This document shows, in pieces, positions 19,601 to 29,065 of a DNA stretch of 33,224 nt (positions are counted from its first letter, which is position 1; each line of letters opens with the position of its first letter). The translations under genes were made by a program, and so were the position numbers. This DNA is from Phlegmacium glaucopus. Its lineage: Eukaryota; Basidiomycota; Agaricomycetes; Agaricales; Cortinariaceae. Below the pieces are notes generated by a model. The model had not been told where the DNA came from. It saw only the letters and a list, made by a program, of their open reading frames with translations, and made no database searches. The stretch covers positions 170,784 to 204,007 of the forward strand of contig MU130241.1 of assembly GCA_015039465.1 (NCBI GenBank). The letters run 5' to 3'.

Positions 19601-20224
19601 AGAAGTTTTCGCATTGATCCAATATTCATTGTCCATTTCGCCATTGATAAAAGCGACGAGTACTGATATTTCATCATCGTCGGTAGGGTTCTGTGTTCGA
19701 TTTAGATATTCTTCAATATCACTTTCTTCTTCGACAGTAGTAGGTTTCAAGGGTGTCCTAAAAATCGGTTTCCGTGGTAATTCTTCTTTCGGTTGTTCGG
19801 GCTTGCGCCATGTAAGGGTCTCTTTCTTCCAGTCTATTTCGGGATTGTTTTCTTTGAGCCAAGTTGCTCCAAGAATAATCTTGTGTTTCCCTAATCCAGT
19901 GACTAAAAGTTGGTTCATCTTCTTTCGTCCGAGAACATTGATCTCAAGGTTTACATAATGTTTGATCGTGCCTCGTTTGTTCAGGGTACCGTCGACGTTG
20001 AAAACTTTGATGGGAACATTTAAGGTTTTGATCATGAATTTTTGTGTTCTCACGAAGTTTTGGTCGATGAATTTTCCATCTGCGCCAGAGTCAATAAAGG
20101 CTTGTTCGATGATTTCCGAATCTTCTTGCGTTTCGCTCGTTATAGAAATAGGTATTTTCATTCGGTGAATATTTAAACGAGGTACTAAGCAATTGGATAT
20201 GGATAGTGTGGGAGAAACTGACAT
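16628..20224 (-). pseudogene. Gypsy Pol: protease-RT-RNase H-integrase-chromodomain, one TGA
   Basis: Starts at ATG 20222-20224, 17 bases after the gag stop, in another frame. Seen in order: aspartic protease DSGADGKF (about residue 45); RT (about 250-440) with KKDGKLRPCQDYRYLN, FTKFDVLRGYNNVRI and active site YMDD (about 418); RNase H from FQIESDASKYASGAVL (about 568); integrase H2C2 zinc motif (about 790-825); catalytic core D (MDLITDLP), D (SDRDPQF) and E (TTERFNQE); and a C-terminal chromodomain (about 1135-1185) with YEVESIIGHRKRGRGYQF and WKDYPISEATWEPESHI. The frame is interrupted once by TGA at 17243-17245 inside integrase, just after the catalytic Glu region. It then continues in the same frame to TAG at 16628-16630. 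About 1198 codons in all. Confidence 0.93.
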
Positions 20225-20241
20225 CGATTCAGTTCTCCGCT

Positions 20242-21246
20242 TTAAAAATCCTCATCTCCTTCTTCGACAATCTCTTCGTTTTCTTCGATTCCGAGCTGGA
20301 GGTTGGCGAGCTTCTCATGTTCGTTTTTGCTCAATCCTTTGATCAGGGCATGGATGTCTTTGACCGTTGGTTTCTTCTGGTTGTTTTTGGTGTTCGAGGA
20401 TCCTTGGTTTCTGTTTCCTTGGTATCCTCCTCGTTTCTCTTTGCAGTCTCTGGAGATATGGCCGGGCTTGTCGCATTTGAAACAGAGGCCTTTGCGCATA
20501 TACTCTCCTCGCTTCTCGTAACTCATTGCGTCGACGTCCATTGCATTTGGGTCGGTTCGTCTGTTGTTTGAGGACCAATTCTTCCCTTCGTATTTTGGTT
20601 TTTCTTCTCTGTATTCTGGGTCGTAGGTTTTCTTGTTCGGTTGTTCTGATGACAAAAGTGCCATCGCGAATCGGTATTGTGAGTCATATTGGATCGCTCT
20701 GTCTTTCCAGCCTTTGATTGTCATTGGGACGTCAAGGGATAGTACGATTTTTCGGGTTAAAGATGGGTTCAGAATTTTTCGGAACATCTGGATGAGATGG
20801 ATGTTGTCGGATGTGCTTTTTTCCTCTAGTCCGGCCTGTCTCGTCAGGAGAGAGAATTCGGTAACTACTTGTTCAGCTGACTTCTTTCCTTGTCGTAGGA
20901 GGGCCAGTTTGTGCATTGAGTCTTGGACTCGGTTCGTTTCTTTGAATTGTTCCGCGATGGTGTCATAGAAGACTTGGAGTGAGGGGAGGGTGATTGTCCC
21001 GGTCGCGTCAGTGATGCTGTCGATCCATGTTTCTTTCCATTGAACTGCTTCTCCATCATTCATGAAGGAAAGGATGAAGGCAATTTTTGGGCCATCTTCT
21101 GAGTAGGCTTTGTTGTTTACGCTTAAGTATATCTTACATTCTTGGAGGAATGTTTTGACTTTGCATCTGTCGCCAGTGAAAGGCGTCGGTTTGTTGATGT
21201 TTAGTTCTTTCGGGACATGGGGAACGGTGGATGATTCTCCTGCCAT
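20242..21246 (-). CDS. Gypsy Gag with one CCHC zinc knuckle
   Basis: Starts at ATG 21244-21246 (MAGESSTVPH), 334 residues, intact. Residues ~15-200 form a retrotransposon-gag domain beginning KPTPFTGDRCKVKTFL with AVQWKETWIDS. Near residue 257 CFKCDKPGHISRDC is a CCHC nucleocapsid knuckle, followed by a basic Gly/Asn-rich linker and an acidic tail. Family role: particle assembly and RNA packaging. An upstream TTG in frame was not chosen because a good ATG exists. The stop is 17 bases from pol, so pol is likely expressed by reinitiation or bypass rather than simple readthrough. Confidence 0.92.
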   Translation of the reverse strand: MAGESSTVPHVPKELNINKPTPFTGDRCKVKTFLQECKIYLSVNNKAYSEDGPKIAFILSFMNDGEAVQWKETWIDSITDATGTITLPSLQVFYDTIAEQFKETNRVQDSMHKLALLRQGKKSAEQVVTEFSLLTRQAGLEEKSTSDNIHLIQMFRKILNPSLTRKIVLSLDVPMTIKGWKDRAIQYDSQYRFAMALLSSEQPNKKTYDPEYREEKPKYEGKNWSSNNRRTDPNAMDVDAMSYEKRGEYMRKGLCFKCDKPGHISRDCKEKRGGYQGNRNQGSSNTKNNQKKPTVKDIHALIKGLSKNEHEKLANLQLGIEENEEIVEEGDEDF

Positions 21247-21429
21247 TGTTTCGTTTGGTTTCAATCGTCTGTTTCGTAGAAGTGTAGAAGTCCTTGCTCT
21301 ATCTTCTTATACTGGATCAAGTATTTAAACTTTTCACAGTATTCGTTCGGTTCGGTTCGTCGGTGTTTCGGTTTCGGGTTCGGCTAGATATAACCAACGC
21401 TTCTAAGAAGAGAGCGTGTAGGAATACAA

Positions 21430-21441
21430 TAGCTAATTCTT
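21430..21441 (-). promoter_or_regulatory. Putative self-priming primer-binding site, gypsy chromovirus
   Basis: Minus-strand AAGAATTAGCTA begins one base inside the 5' LTR end (21443). It is a perfect 12-base reverse complement of TAGCTAATTCTT at 21613-21624 in the LTR. No tRNA-type TGG start is present. Confidence 0.75.
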
Positions 21442-21612
21442 TTGTTACAACTTCGAACGGCTCAGAGGCTTCTGACCGTAAACAGTCGTATAAGAGTTCG
21501 TTCGTTCGTTCGTTCGTTCGATGAGCTCAGAAGAATACCAAGAGATAAGTCTCGAGGCAGCGTCTTAAGAGTTTGAGAATGTCGAGAGCAAAGTAACCGA
21601 GGTTAGAGTCTC

Positions 21613-21624
21613 AAGAATTAGCTA
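21613..21624 (-). promoter_or_regulatory. Predicted RNA 5' end / self-primer of gypsy chromovirus
   Basis: Minus-strand TAGCTAATTCTT starts 32 bases after the first base of the TATA box and is fully complementary to the primer-binding site at 21430-21441. Confidence 0.65.
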
Positions 21625-21648
21625 AGGTTACATCCAGTGTAACTACAG

Positions 21649-21656
21649 TATTTATA
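21649..21656 (-). promoter_or_regulatory. TATA box in gypsy 5' LTR
   Basis: Minus-strand TATAAATA inside the LTR, conserved in the other LTR, at a normal distance from the predicted RNA start at 21624. Confidence 0.7.
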
Positions 21657-21852
21657 GTAAGTAAGAGAGAGTCGTGCATAGATGAAACATCTGTGTGTAG
21701 AAGAGTATGCATAAGTATAAATAAGTGAAACAATGAAAAGGATGTGGTGAGCATGTGTAAGCGGAGATGAAAAAAATAAGTAAGGCATGTGTAAGTGAAA
21801 CGGGCATGTGTTCGGTGGAGATAAGAAAAGAAAGTTCATAACATTCGTAACA

Positions 21853-22025
21853 CATAGTGTCTTTTTCACTTTCTTCTTGGTCTTCTTGGTTGTCATTGAG
21901 GTTTATTACAGCTGGCTTTGATGGGGTGCTATACAATGGGTTAACAATTGAAGTACAGCTTAGAGAGACTGACCTTGTGGGGTAACCATAGCATTTCCGC
22001 TGGGCTTTGACAGGGCTAAAGCCAT
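21853..22025 (-). pseudogene. DUF6532-like gene, 5' block (exon 1 and exon 2a)
   Basis: Putative start ATG at 22023-22025, frame MALALSKPSGNAMVTPQ. Exon 1 is 22025-21974, with donor GTCAGT like the donor at 13725. Intron 21973-21912 is 62 nt. Exon 2a is 21911-21853, encoding an acidic stretch (NDNQEDQEESEKDT). The frame continues without shift into 15317 once one CATAG copy is counted, which shows the gypsy element cut this exon. The start is the first in-frame ATG found; upstream exons cannot be excluded. A 0.88 kb repeat begins (22092) only ~66 bases upstream, leaving little room for a native promoter. Confidence 0.65.
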
Positions 22026-22091
22026 AGGGAAATTAGCCCAGGAATACCATGAAGAAATTGAGAATCAAACCTTTTTTAACCTTCTTTGACA

Positions 22092-22966
22092 TTGATAGGA
22101 TCCATATAGCCTCTAGGTTTGTAAACTGGTTATTTTTGTGATTTAACAACTTTGCAGTATACATGGATGCCTTGCGGGTACCAACCTCATTCACACTCTC
22201 ACTCGCGGTTCTCGCATATCATTCGCACCTCGCATAACATGATATAGTACTCACATAACCTTTGCACATCACTTCTACGACCTTCATAACTATCCAAAGC
22301 ACCCTAATTCCTCTTTGCACTTCATATTTCAACATATCTTCAGTTCTCTCAGTTAATATTGGACTTAACCATTCGACCCCTTCACAACCATACCTTCACA
22401 CAGCCATTCTCTAATCTCGTGGTCTTTCACAGTTCGCACACGCGTTCCTTATCTCTCCATGCATCCTTTGCATTGGTTTTATTGTGGTTTGTGTTCTTTT
22501 GCATTTACTTTCTTTCATCTCTCCATATATATATTTTTATCATTCTTTTGAAACAGGAGGTCATTCAACTGACCCCCTTATTCATCACCTTTATTTTTAC
22601 TTTATCTCCTATTCCTTTGTTACCAAACTATTGGGCCCATGTGACTTTGCATTAGCTCAATTCTTACATTACTGTTTCGCATATTTGCACCTGGTTAGTT
22701 CATAACTCTTGTATTAAGTACCTGTAGCAAGTAGGAGGACAGGTGAACAAGAGACGGCCAGAGTTTTGATCCCATAAACTTTGCAGCAACGTTCTAAGTC
22801 AATAGTCTCATCCTTTAAGCTACTTCGCATACCGCATTATTGTTTGTGAACCTCGCTATCTTCACGGTCCACTCTTCTTGCGTATTTCAATACCGCAAAC
22901 TTCTCTTTAATTCTATCGAGGAAATCTACATTAACCCCTCTGAACTATGTTACTACTTGCGGTCTG
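22092..22966 (+). repeat. 0.88 kb direct repeat, copy 1
   Basis: Matches 25230-26110 from TTGATAGGA to GAACTATGTTACTACTTG and GGTCTG, with many C/T and G/A differences at CpG sites. It contains many TTCGCA/TTTGCA/TTCACA hexamers in the first 350 bases, an AT-rich middle and no convincing gene. Flanks of the two copies differ and no target duplication is obvious. Confidence 0.85.
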
Positions 22967-23584
22967 ATCCCACCGCAGGTACATCAATGTGTTGCTGTGT
23001 GCTCCACAGTGGAAGTAGCCCATTTACGATTCCCAGTGGGAGCTGCCCCAACCCAAGCTGTCAAAAAATGAGTATGAGAATGAAACTATAAGTGAAAAAA
23101 TGATGTACGGGCAGTTGTATAAGCATCGGTCTTTGATTTTCTTGCTGCTGGTGGTGCCATGTCAATTTTTTAAAAAAAAGGGGCAGGTCCATGAACATAC
23201 GCCTTCCATAGGCCGGGTTCGGGCCTGTTGATTGGGGGGGTATTGCTTGGGCGTGTGGCTGGGGCACTTTTTTTGGGTTCTTTAGATGGCTGGACTTTCT
23301 GAGAAGGTGTTGAACCCTTCTGCATGATGTGGTAAATATGAGGGGTATATGCTTAGTATAACAAGTGTGGGCGAAAAAAGAGAGGCAAGGTATATTGGGA
23401 ATTAAATCTTGGGAAAGGAAAGGAGCGGTGGAGTGCTAAACATGTTGGTTAGTAAATAGAATGGAAGAGGAATGAAAAGAAAGAGTCACGAGGATATTTT
23501 CAAAAATTTCAAGATTTTGAAAGCCCGAGTCGGCTGACATCAAACACAAGCCATGCAAACAAAATCTACCAGCAATCCCCCAAA
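22967..23584. other. Unassigned sequence upstream of the Plavaka transposase
   Basis: No gene recognised. It contains A/T and G runs (23168-23182, 23236-23242) and small inverted repeats (GGCCGGGTTCGGGCC near 23213). It could hold the transposon's own 5' end and promoter. Confidence 0.4.
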
Positions 23585-25229
23585 ATGCGCCTTCTGTGTA
23601 GGTGCGGAGCCTCATTCATGCGGAGTGGTATTTGGAACCACCAACGGCAAAGTGATGACCCTCGTTGCAAGGAACCACTTTGCACATCCATCTGTGAACC
23701 TGAAGAACATGATGATAATGGCAGAGAGCAGGATTTGCCAATTGGGATGGATGATATTGATGGGACAGAGGGTTTTAAAGTGGATCTGAGGGGCGATTTT
23801 TTTGGTGACTACGAAGATTACAGTCCTGAAGATTTTGGAATGCAGGCTGAAGAGGATGGATATGAGGACATCATTTGCAATGGAGATAGTGATGAAGATG
23901 ATGAATGTGATGAACCATCCTTGGAACCTGACCGACATCCAAACCCATTGATGTCCAACTCCAAGGACTCAGACGCTAGTGATGGTGCAACACAAGGGGC
24001 CAACCAACTTTGGGGTGGGGCTGAGGCTGAGTTGAAGAACAAACCGTACGCTGTGAAATTTAGTCAAGGAAATGCAGGGGCAGTGTATACAAACCAGGAC
24101 TGTGTTGATGGAAACACATTGTACACCTCACAAATCGGCGACCCAGAGAACCCTTTTAGCCCATTTTCTTCAAAGATTGAATGGGAGATTGTGTACTGGG
24201 CAAAAACTTGAGGCCCAAGTTCAACTGCATTTACAGAGTTAATGAGCATTGATGGAGTAGGTGTTACTATATGCATCCAACTCAAAACTCATCCATTTTT
24301 CATCCCAGGTCCATGAATGTCTTGGCCTCTCCTTCAAGAATACATCAGAATTAAATAAAATAATTGATAAATCCTTACCTGGGCGTCCGTGGTTTGAATG
24401 ACATGAAGTGGTAATTGGTGACGAAGTCTGTGAGGTATACTTCAGGGATGTGATTCAGTGTATCAAGGCTTTGTTTGGTGATCCATTGTTTGTGCCATAT
24501 CTAGTGTTCGCTCCAGAGAAACATTACACAGATGAAACGAAGGCCAAGCACATGTATCATGACATGCACACTGGCAGATGGTGGTGGTCGACACAGGTGA
24601 GATTGTCATCAATATCAATGTATGACTCATTGACTCATCCCACACTTGACTCGGAAATTTTCAGGAAGCACTTGAGAAAGACAAACCTGGTGCAACAATA
24701 CTCCCTGTTATCATTTCTACCGATAAAACTCAGTTGACAACATTTTGCAACAAGAGTGCATATCCCCTCTACCTCACACTTGGAAATATTCCAAAGGAGA
24801 TACGCCGGAAACCATCCAACTGTGCCTATGTCTTACTGGCTTATCTTCCCACAACACGGCTCGAGAATGTTTCCAATAAAGCCGCTCGACGCCGCCAGCT
24901 TGGAAATTTATATCATGCTTGCATGGGGCAGGTTCTCAGGCCACTTAAAGAGGCTGGGATCACAGGACTTTTTATGGCAAGTGGTGATGGCCCGGTACAT
25001 CGAAATCATCCACTCCTTGCATGCTTCTCTGGCGACTACCCTGAGCAGGTCCTTACTACATGTGTGACTATGGGACAGTGTGCTATGTGCCCAACACCCC
25101 AAGACAAAATGGGCAAATATGTCAGATACCAAAATCCTGGACTACGTGATCTCGACCGGATCCTGGAGGCCCTCGATTTATTTGATGATGACCCAGGAGG
25201 GTTCTTGCAAGCTTGTTCTGAAGCTGGCG
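23585..25229 (+). pseudogene. Plavaka-type DNA transposase, 5' part, decayed and truncated
   Basis: Likely exons are 23585-24256, 24309-24596 and 24665-25229, with introns GTAGGT...CCCAG and GTGAGA...TTCAG. The N-terminus has a C2H2-like zinc finger (CRCGASFMRSGIWNHQ...C). An acidic stretch follows, then PENPFSPFSSKIEWEIVYWAK, ELNKIIDKSLPGRP, EVYFRDVIQCIKALFGDP, YHDMHTGRWWWSTQ, IPVIISTDKTQLT, NIPKEIRRKPS, AYLPTTRLENVSNKAARRR and MASGDGPVHRNHPLL...GDYPEQ. I recognise these as the Plavaka transposase family of basidiomycetes (EnSpm/CACTA-related). Two in-frame TGA codons (24209-24211 and 24400-24402) stand where Arg is expected. Homology stops after FLQACSEAG, where direct-repeat copy 2 begins, so the C-terminal catalytic part is missing. 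Confidence 0.85.
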
Positions 25230-26110
25230 TTGATAGGACCCATATGGCCTCTAGGTTCGTAAACTGGTTATTTTTGCAATTTAACAACTTCGCAGTATAC
25301 GCAGATGCCTTGCGGGTACCAACTTCATTCGCACTCTCATTCGCGGCTCTCGCACATCCTTCGCACCTCACACAACATGATATAGTCTTCACATGACCTT
25401 CGCACATCACTTCTATGACCTTCATAACTATCCAAAGCACCCTCATTCCTCTTCACACTTCATACTTCGACACATCTTCAGTTCTCCCAGTCAATATTGG
25501 ACTTAGCCACATTCATTCCTTTGCAGCCACACCTTCGCACAGCCACTATCTAATCTCGTGGTCTTTCACGGTTTGCATACACATTCCTTGCCTCTCCGTG
25601 CATCCTTTGCATTGGTTTTATCATGGTCTGTTTTGTTTTGCATTTACTTTCTTTCATCTTTCCATATATATATATATATTTATCATTCTTTTGAAACAGG
25701 AGGTCATTCAACTGACCTCCTTACTCATCACCTTTATTTTTACTTTATCTCCTATTCCTTCATTGCCAAACTATTGGGCCCATGTGACTTCGCATTAGCT
25801 CAATTCTTACATTACTGTTTCACATATCCACACCTGGTTAGTTCATAACTCTTGTATTAAGCACCTGTAGCAAGTAGGAGGAGAGGTGAACAAGAGATGG
25901 CCAGAGTTTTGATCCCATAAACTTTGCAGCAACATTCTAAGTCAATAGTCTCATTCTTTAAGCTACTTCACACACTGCGTTCCCATTTGCGAACTTTGCT
26001 ATCTTTGCGACCTACTCTTCTTGCATATTTCAATACCATGAATTTCTCTTTAAATTCTATGGAGGAAATCTACATTAACCCCTCTGAACTATGTTACTAC
26101 TTGTGGTCTG
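25230..26110 (+). repeat. 0.88 kb direct repeat, copy 2
   Basis: Second copy of 22092-22966, starting exactly where transposase homology ends. It retains more TTCGCA hexamers (about ten YTYGCA-type sites between 25320 and 25620), where copy 1 often has TTTGCA or TTCACA. A few codons at its start (VDRTHMASRF) only prolong the transposase frame by chance. Confidence 0.85.
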
Positions 26111-26164
26111 CATCAGGAAAACTGTCATTTATTATTAGGTCAGGGTTATGCTACAGAGCCCAAA

Positions 26165-26260
26165 TTAGGCTTGATAGGTCACCATAGGTTCTGCTGCTCC
26201 AACATAGGCCTTGTTAGGTCCCAATAGGTTCAGTGGTTTCATTATTGGCCTTGGTAGACT
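26165..26260 (+). repeat. Imperfect ~40-base tandem repeat
   Basis: Units share AGGC(C)TTG.TAGGTC..CATAGGTTC; about two and a half copies. Confidence 0.5.
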
Positions 26261-26518
26261 ATGTAGTAATCAATGCATATTTTTCTTACTTTTTTTCAAG
26301 CTAAGGCTGAATGGATAAAAAACCAATATGTAGTACATTAATTAAATTAATCAGGCCCACTACAAGAGTAACTAGACATATGCATGTAAATGGGCAAAGA
26401 AAGTCCAAATATGTAATAATGTAAGTACTTGTTCAAAAATTGCAGACATCAATGATCAAGCTTACAGCGGCCTGACAAAATTTTGTGAAGTCAATTCAAA
26501 CTCAGAAAATTCACATGG

Positions 26519-26812
26519 TTATGTTTGTTGTATGTTGAACTTCAACGTCGACCAAACAAACTGTGCCTTTTCCTTCCCAATCACCACATTGCCTGCCACC
26601 ACCTTCCTCTCCGTATTCAACCATGGCTGGCCATTGACCACCATATTATGTGCATAAGGCTTGGCTGCCTTGTTGCCGCTCTTGCAGGCCATGAACCGAG
26701 AAACCACAAGCCGCAAACAACCCTGACACAACCCCACTGACCCCACATACAGAAAACCACGGTGCAGGTATGTACTATGAAACCCCATGCCACATCGTAA
26801 CGACAACCACAA
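26519..26812 (-). other. Possible small unknown ORF or exon
   Basis: A ~97-codon minus frame whose second half (KAAKPYAHNMVVNGQPWLN and VVIGKEKAQFVWSTLKF) has a natural-looking composition. No family recognised, and the start codon is uncertain. It may be an exon remnant or chance. Confidence 0.2.
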
Positions 26813-27167
26813 TGCTGCAATGATGCCACCCCTGCTCTAACTGTGGGGGCCACAGGTATGTGCCAGGCCATGCACGTCCTATGCAGCTGACCCACCCCCA
26901 TGCCCAGAAAACGATGCTGCAGGAATGTCGATGATGAACCCAACCCCCCATGGCCCCTTGAAAAACATGACAACTAGCAGCAACGCAACAACCATCACCG
27001 TGTCAGAAAACCGCTCCTTGATCTATTACCACGACTGGCCGCTTTTTTCCCACGCTCCAAGCAGGAAAATACGAGGGCAGCGACAGGCAATACATCGAGA
27101 GTAGCATACCTTCCTAGAATCTTTACTAAAAAGTGAACATCATAATACTCGAGAAAGACTACGATTC

Positions 27168-27763
27168 ATGTATCGAGACAAATCGCAACCCTCCACACAG
27201 AGGGCCACCAGGAGTTCAACACTCGAGATGGAACAGCCAATTAACCGAGCGCCTAACACGAGGAGCGGGATTAGCAACGATCCTAACAATACAACCATAA
27301 AAAACAAGAAAACAGAAGCCTTGCTCAAAGAATCCAGGAACAGCATCAGCAACCCAAACGTGGCAAGGAAGTGGTTGATCAAGGAAGAATTATTAATAGA
27401 AGGGGAAAGAATCTCATCAACATCCATGTCCCAGGCACTTATGTGGCTAGCGGCAGGCGACAAGAACACCGTGGAACAGCTAGTAGATGGTATCCGGGCA
27501 GTGGCGTTATGTCTGGAGCAAGTTAATGCGGAAGACACTATGGAAAGAGTAGAGGGGGAAATTAAGAAGGCGGCTAGGGAATGGGTGGAAGAAGTGACTG
27601 CAGAAATGAAAAGGGTAGCGACAGAGGTGGTGGAAGAGGCAAGGAAACAAGGAGAGGCGAGGGGTGGTGAAGGGAGAAACAGGAATTGGGCAGAGGAAAT
27701 GGAAGAGGAAGAGAGAGACGTAGCGTTACCGCAGGCAACAATAAACAAAATCGCCAAGGCGAT
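27168..27763 (+). pseudogene. LINE copy 2 ORF1, N-terminal part
   Basis: Begins MYRDKSQPSTQRATRSS like copy 1 and is open for about 199 codons to the insertion point at GCGAT. It then runs into the inserted element and stops at once. The remainder of ORF1 is at 29066-30463 in matching phase, so the insertion is the only lesion seen in ORF1. Confidence 0.88.
27759..27763 (+). repeat. Left target-site duplication of nested LTR
   Basis: GCGAT, repeated at 29066-29070. LINE copy 1 has a single GCGAT at the matching place (about 5277-5281). Confidence 0.85.
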
Positions 27764-29065
27764 GATATGATTTAAATCTGCATAAGCATGGTTTTTGCAA
27801 TTTTTATCTATTATTTCAGCATAAATATTAATTAATGCACCAATAACTGGTTAATACAACTGATAATAGACAAGGGAATCAGAGTTGTTTACCCTACAAC
27901 TGCTGATTAGACCTATTACTGTGTGACTTAAATGCATATAGTTAATAAGTGTGGTCAATAGACTATCATTTGTTACACTACAAATTGCATGTCTGGATTA
28001 AAACCAATAAATCCATGAATATCCTTATAGACTTGGCACAGGAAAAGTTAAATAAACAATATTGGGTTAGCAAATGTCATGGGGTGTGATTGTGGAGCAA
28101 CAGAATATTATTAATAAATATTCAGGGGAAGTTGGTGCCCTAGCAACAGTGGAAGCAGAATAACCAAGATAGTGGAACCATGTGATTGTGTGGGAATCAT
28201 GATGATTAAGGATAGAGGGAGTGCTGAACAATCATAAAGATTGTTTCCAGGCACAATAGGCACAGTTACCATCAAGAGGGGTGGAAACTACCTAAAATTA
28301 GTAACATGGGGCTAAAAATAGAACAACCCCTATGTTTCCAGGAACAATGAGTGCACATGGTGCCAGAACCAAAGTAAGGGTACCAGGAACCAGTATATCT
28401 ATTTTTGGACATTATCTATTTTTAAATATCTCAAATGTATAAAATACCTCCCAGGGTTTGTAAATAGTCAGAAAATTGGATTCTTTCTTTCCCCCCCTCA
28501 TTTGCAACCTAGTACAGCTCACTGTCTTAGACATTGAGCAAGAACACTTGTCTTTGAGTAGTGGACTTGAAAATAAATCAGTTTCTCAGAGTTGTTTGAC
28601 TTGTTGCAATAATTGTTGAATTGTTGTAAAAGTTGTTGTTGTGTTAAAGTCATAGCAGAAGCAAGAGGGCTTCTTGTGTATGCAATTGTGTTAAAGTCAT
28701 AGCAGAAGTTTGAGTCTTCTTGTGTATGCAATTGTGTTGAAGTTGTAACAAAGTCTTGGACTTTTGTGTACACAAATTTAAATCAATCAGTAAAGTCTTA
28801 GGAATTCTTTGACTGATTGTTGGTGCAAGCCATAAATTGCAAAACTACTTAAAAGTTTGATCATCCTTCAATTGATCCAAATTATTGTTGTTGTTGTGTG
28901 TTTTAGTTGAAGTGAATTCAAAATATTGGAAAGGTTATACTTTCTAGAAAACCCAACTTGCATTATTAAGATTGTATAAAGTATTGATTGAGTGATTGTT
29001 TTGAGTAGAGATTTTATAATCTTGAAAATACACCTTTTCTCAACAACCTCTGTGCAGTTACATCA
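27764..29065. mobile_element. Probable solo LTR inserted in LINE copy 2 ORF1
   Basis: A 1.3 kb AT-rich insert absent from copy 1, bounded by a 5 bp duplication. Its ends read (T)GATATGATTT and GTTACATCA, so TG...CA if the T at 27763 is shared with the duplication. It has a TATA-like TATAAAATA at 28438-28446 and no coding region. These are the features of a solo LTR, possibly Copia type because of the TGATAT start, but the orientation and superfamily are inferred. A non-autonomous DNA element cannot be excluded. Confidence 0.6.
28639..28735 (+). repeat. 47-base tandem duplication inside the nested LTR
   Basis: GTGTTAAAGTCATAGCAGAAG occurs at 28641 and 28688, each followed by CTTCTTGTGTATGCAATT; a third degenerate start follows at 28735. 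Confidence 0.85.

Larger units (their letters stand above)
15323..21852 (-). mobile_element. Complete Ty3/gypsy chromovirus, minus orientation
   Basis: This 6530-base element is bounded by LTRs (15323-15733 and 21443-21852) and a CATAG target duplication. Order on the minus strand: 5' LTR, self-priming site, gag, pol with protease-RT-RNase H-integrase-chromodomain, two small 3' ORFs, polypurine tract, 3' LTR. I count about a dozen substitutions, mostly transitions, plus one indel between LTRs (about 97% identity), so insertion is fairly recent. One TGA in pol (17243-17245) is the only clear lesion. The chromodomain and self-priming signature place it with Tf1/sushi-like chromoviruses by inference. 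Confidence 0.95.
21443..21852 (-). repeat. 5' LTR of gypsy chromovirus
   Basis: 410 bases, TGTTAC...GTAACA ends, flanked on the right by CATAG (21853-21857). Carries TATA box, predicted RNA start and (TTCG)6 at 21497-21520. Confidence 0.95.
26111..27006. other. Unassigned stretch between direct repeat and LINE copy 2
   Basis: No confident gene. 26165-26260 holds an imperfect ~40-base tandem repeat (TAGGCCTTGTTAGGTC-like units), 26270-26520 is AT rich, and 26560-26990 is C rich on the plus strand. A minus frame at 26519-26812 is noted separately. Confidence 0.5.

Noticed and set aside
19557..19958. Plus-strand frames opposite gypsy pol and gag (19557-19958, 20206-20571)
   Set aside because: Antisense shadows; the minus strand carries clear protease, RT and zinc-knuckle motifs.
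22092..26110. Reading the direct repeats as LTRs of one retrotransposon
   Set aside because: Ends are not TG...CA, no target duplication, no primer-binding or polypurine site, and the interior codes for a Plavaka transposase.
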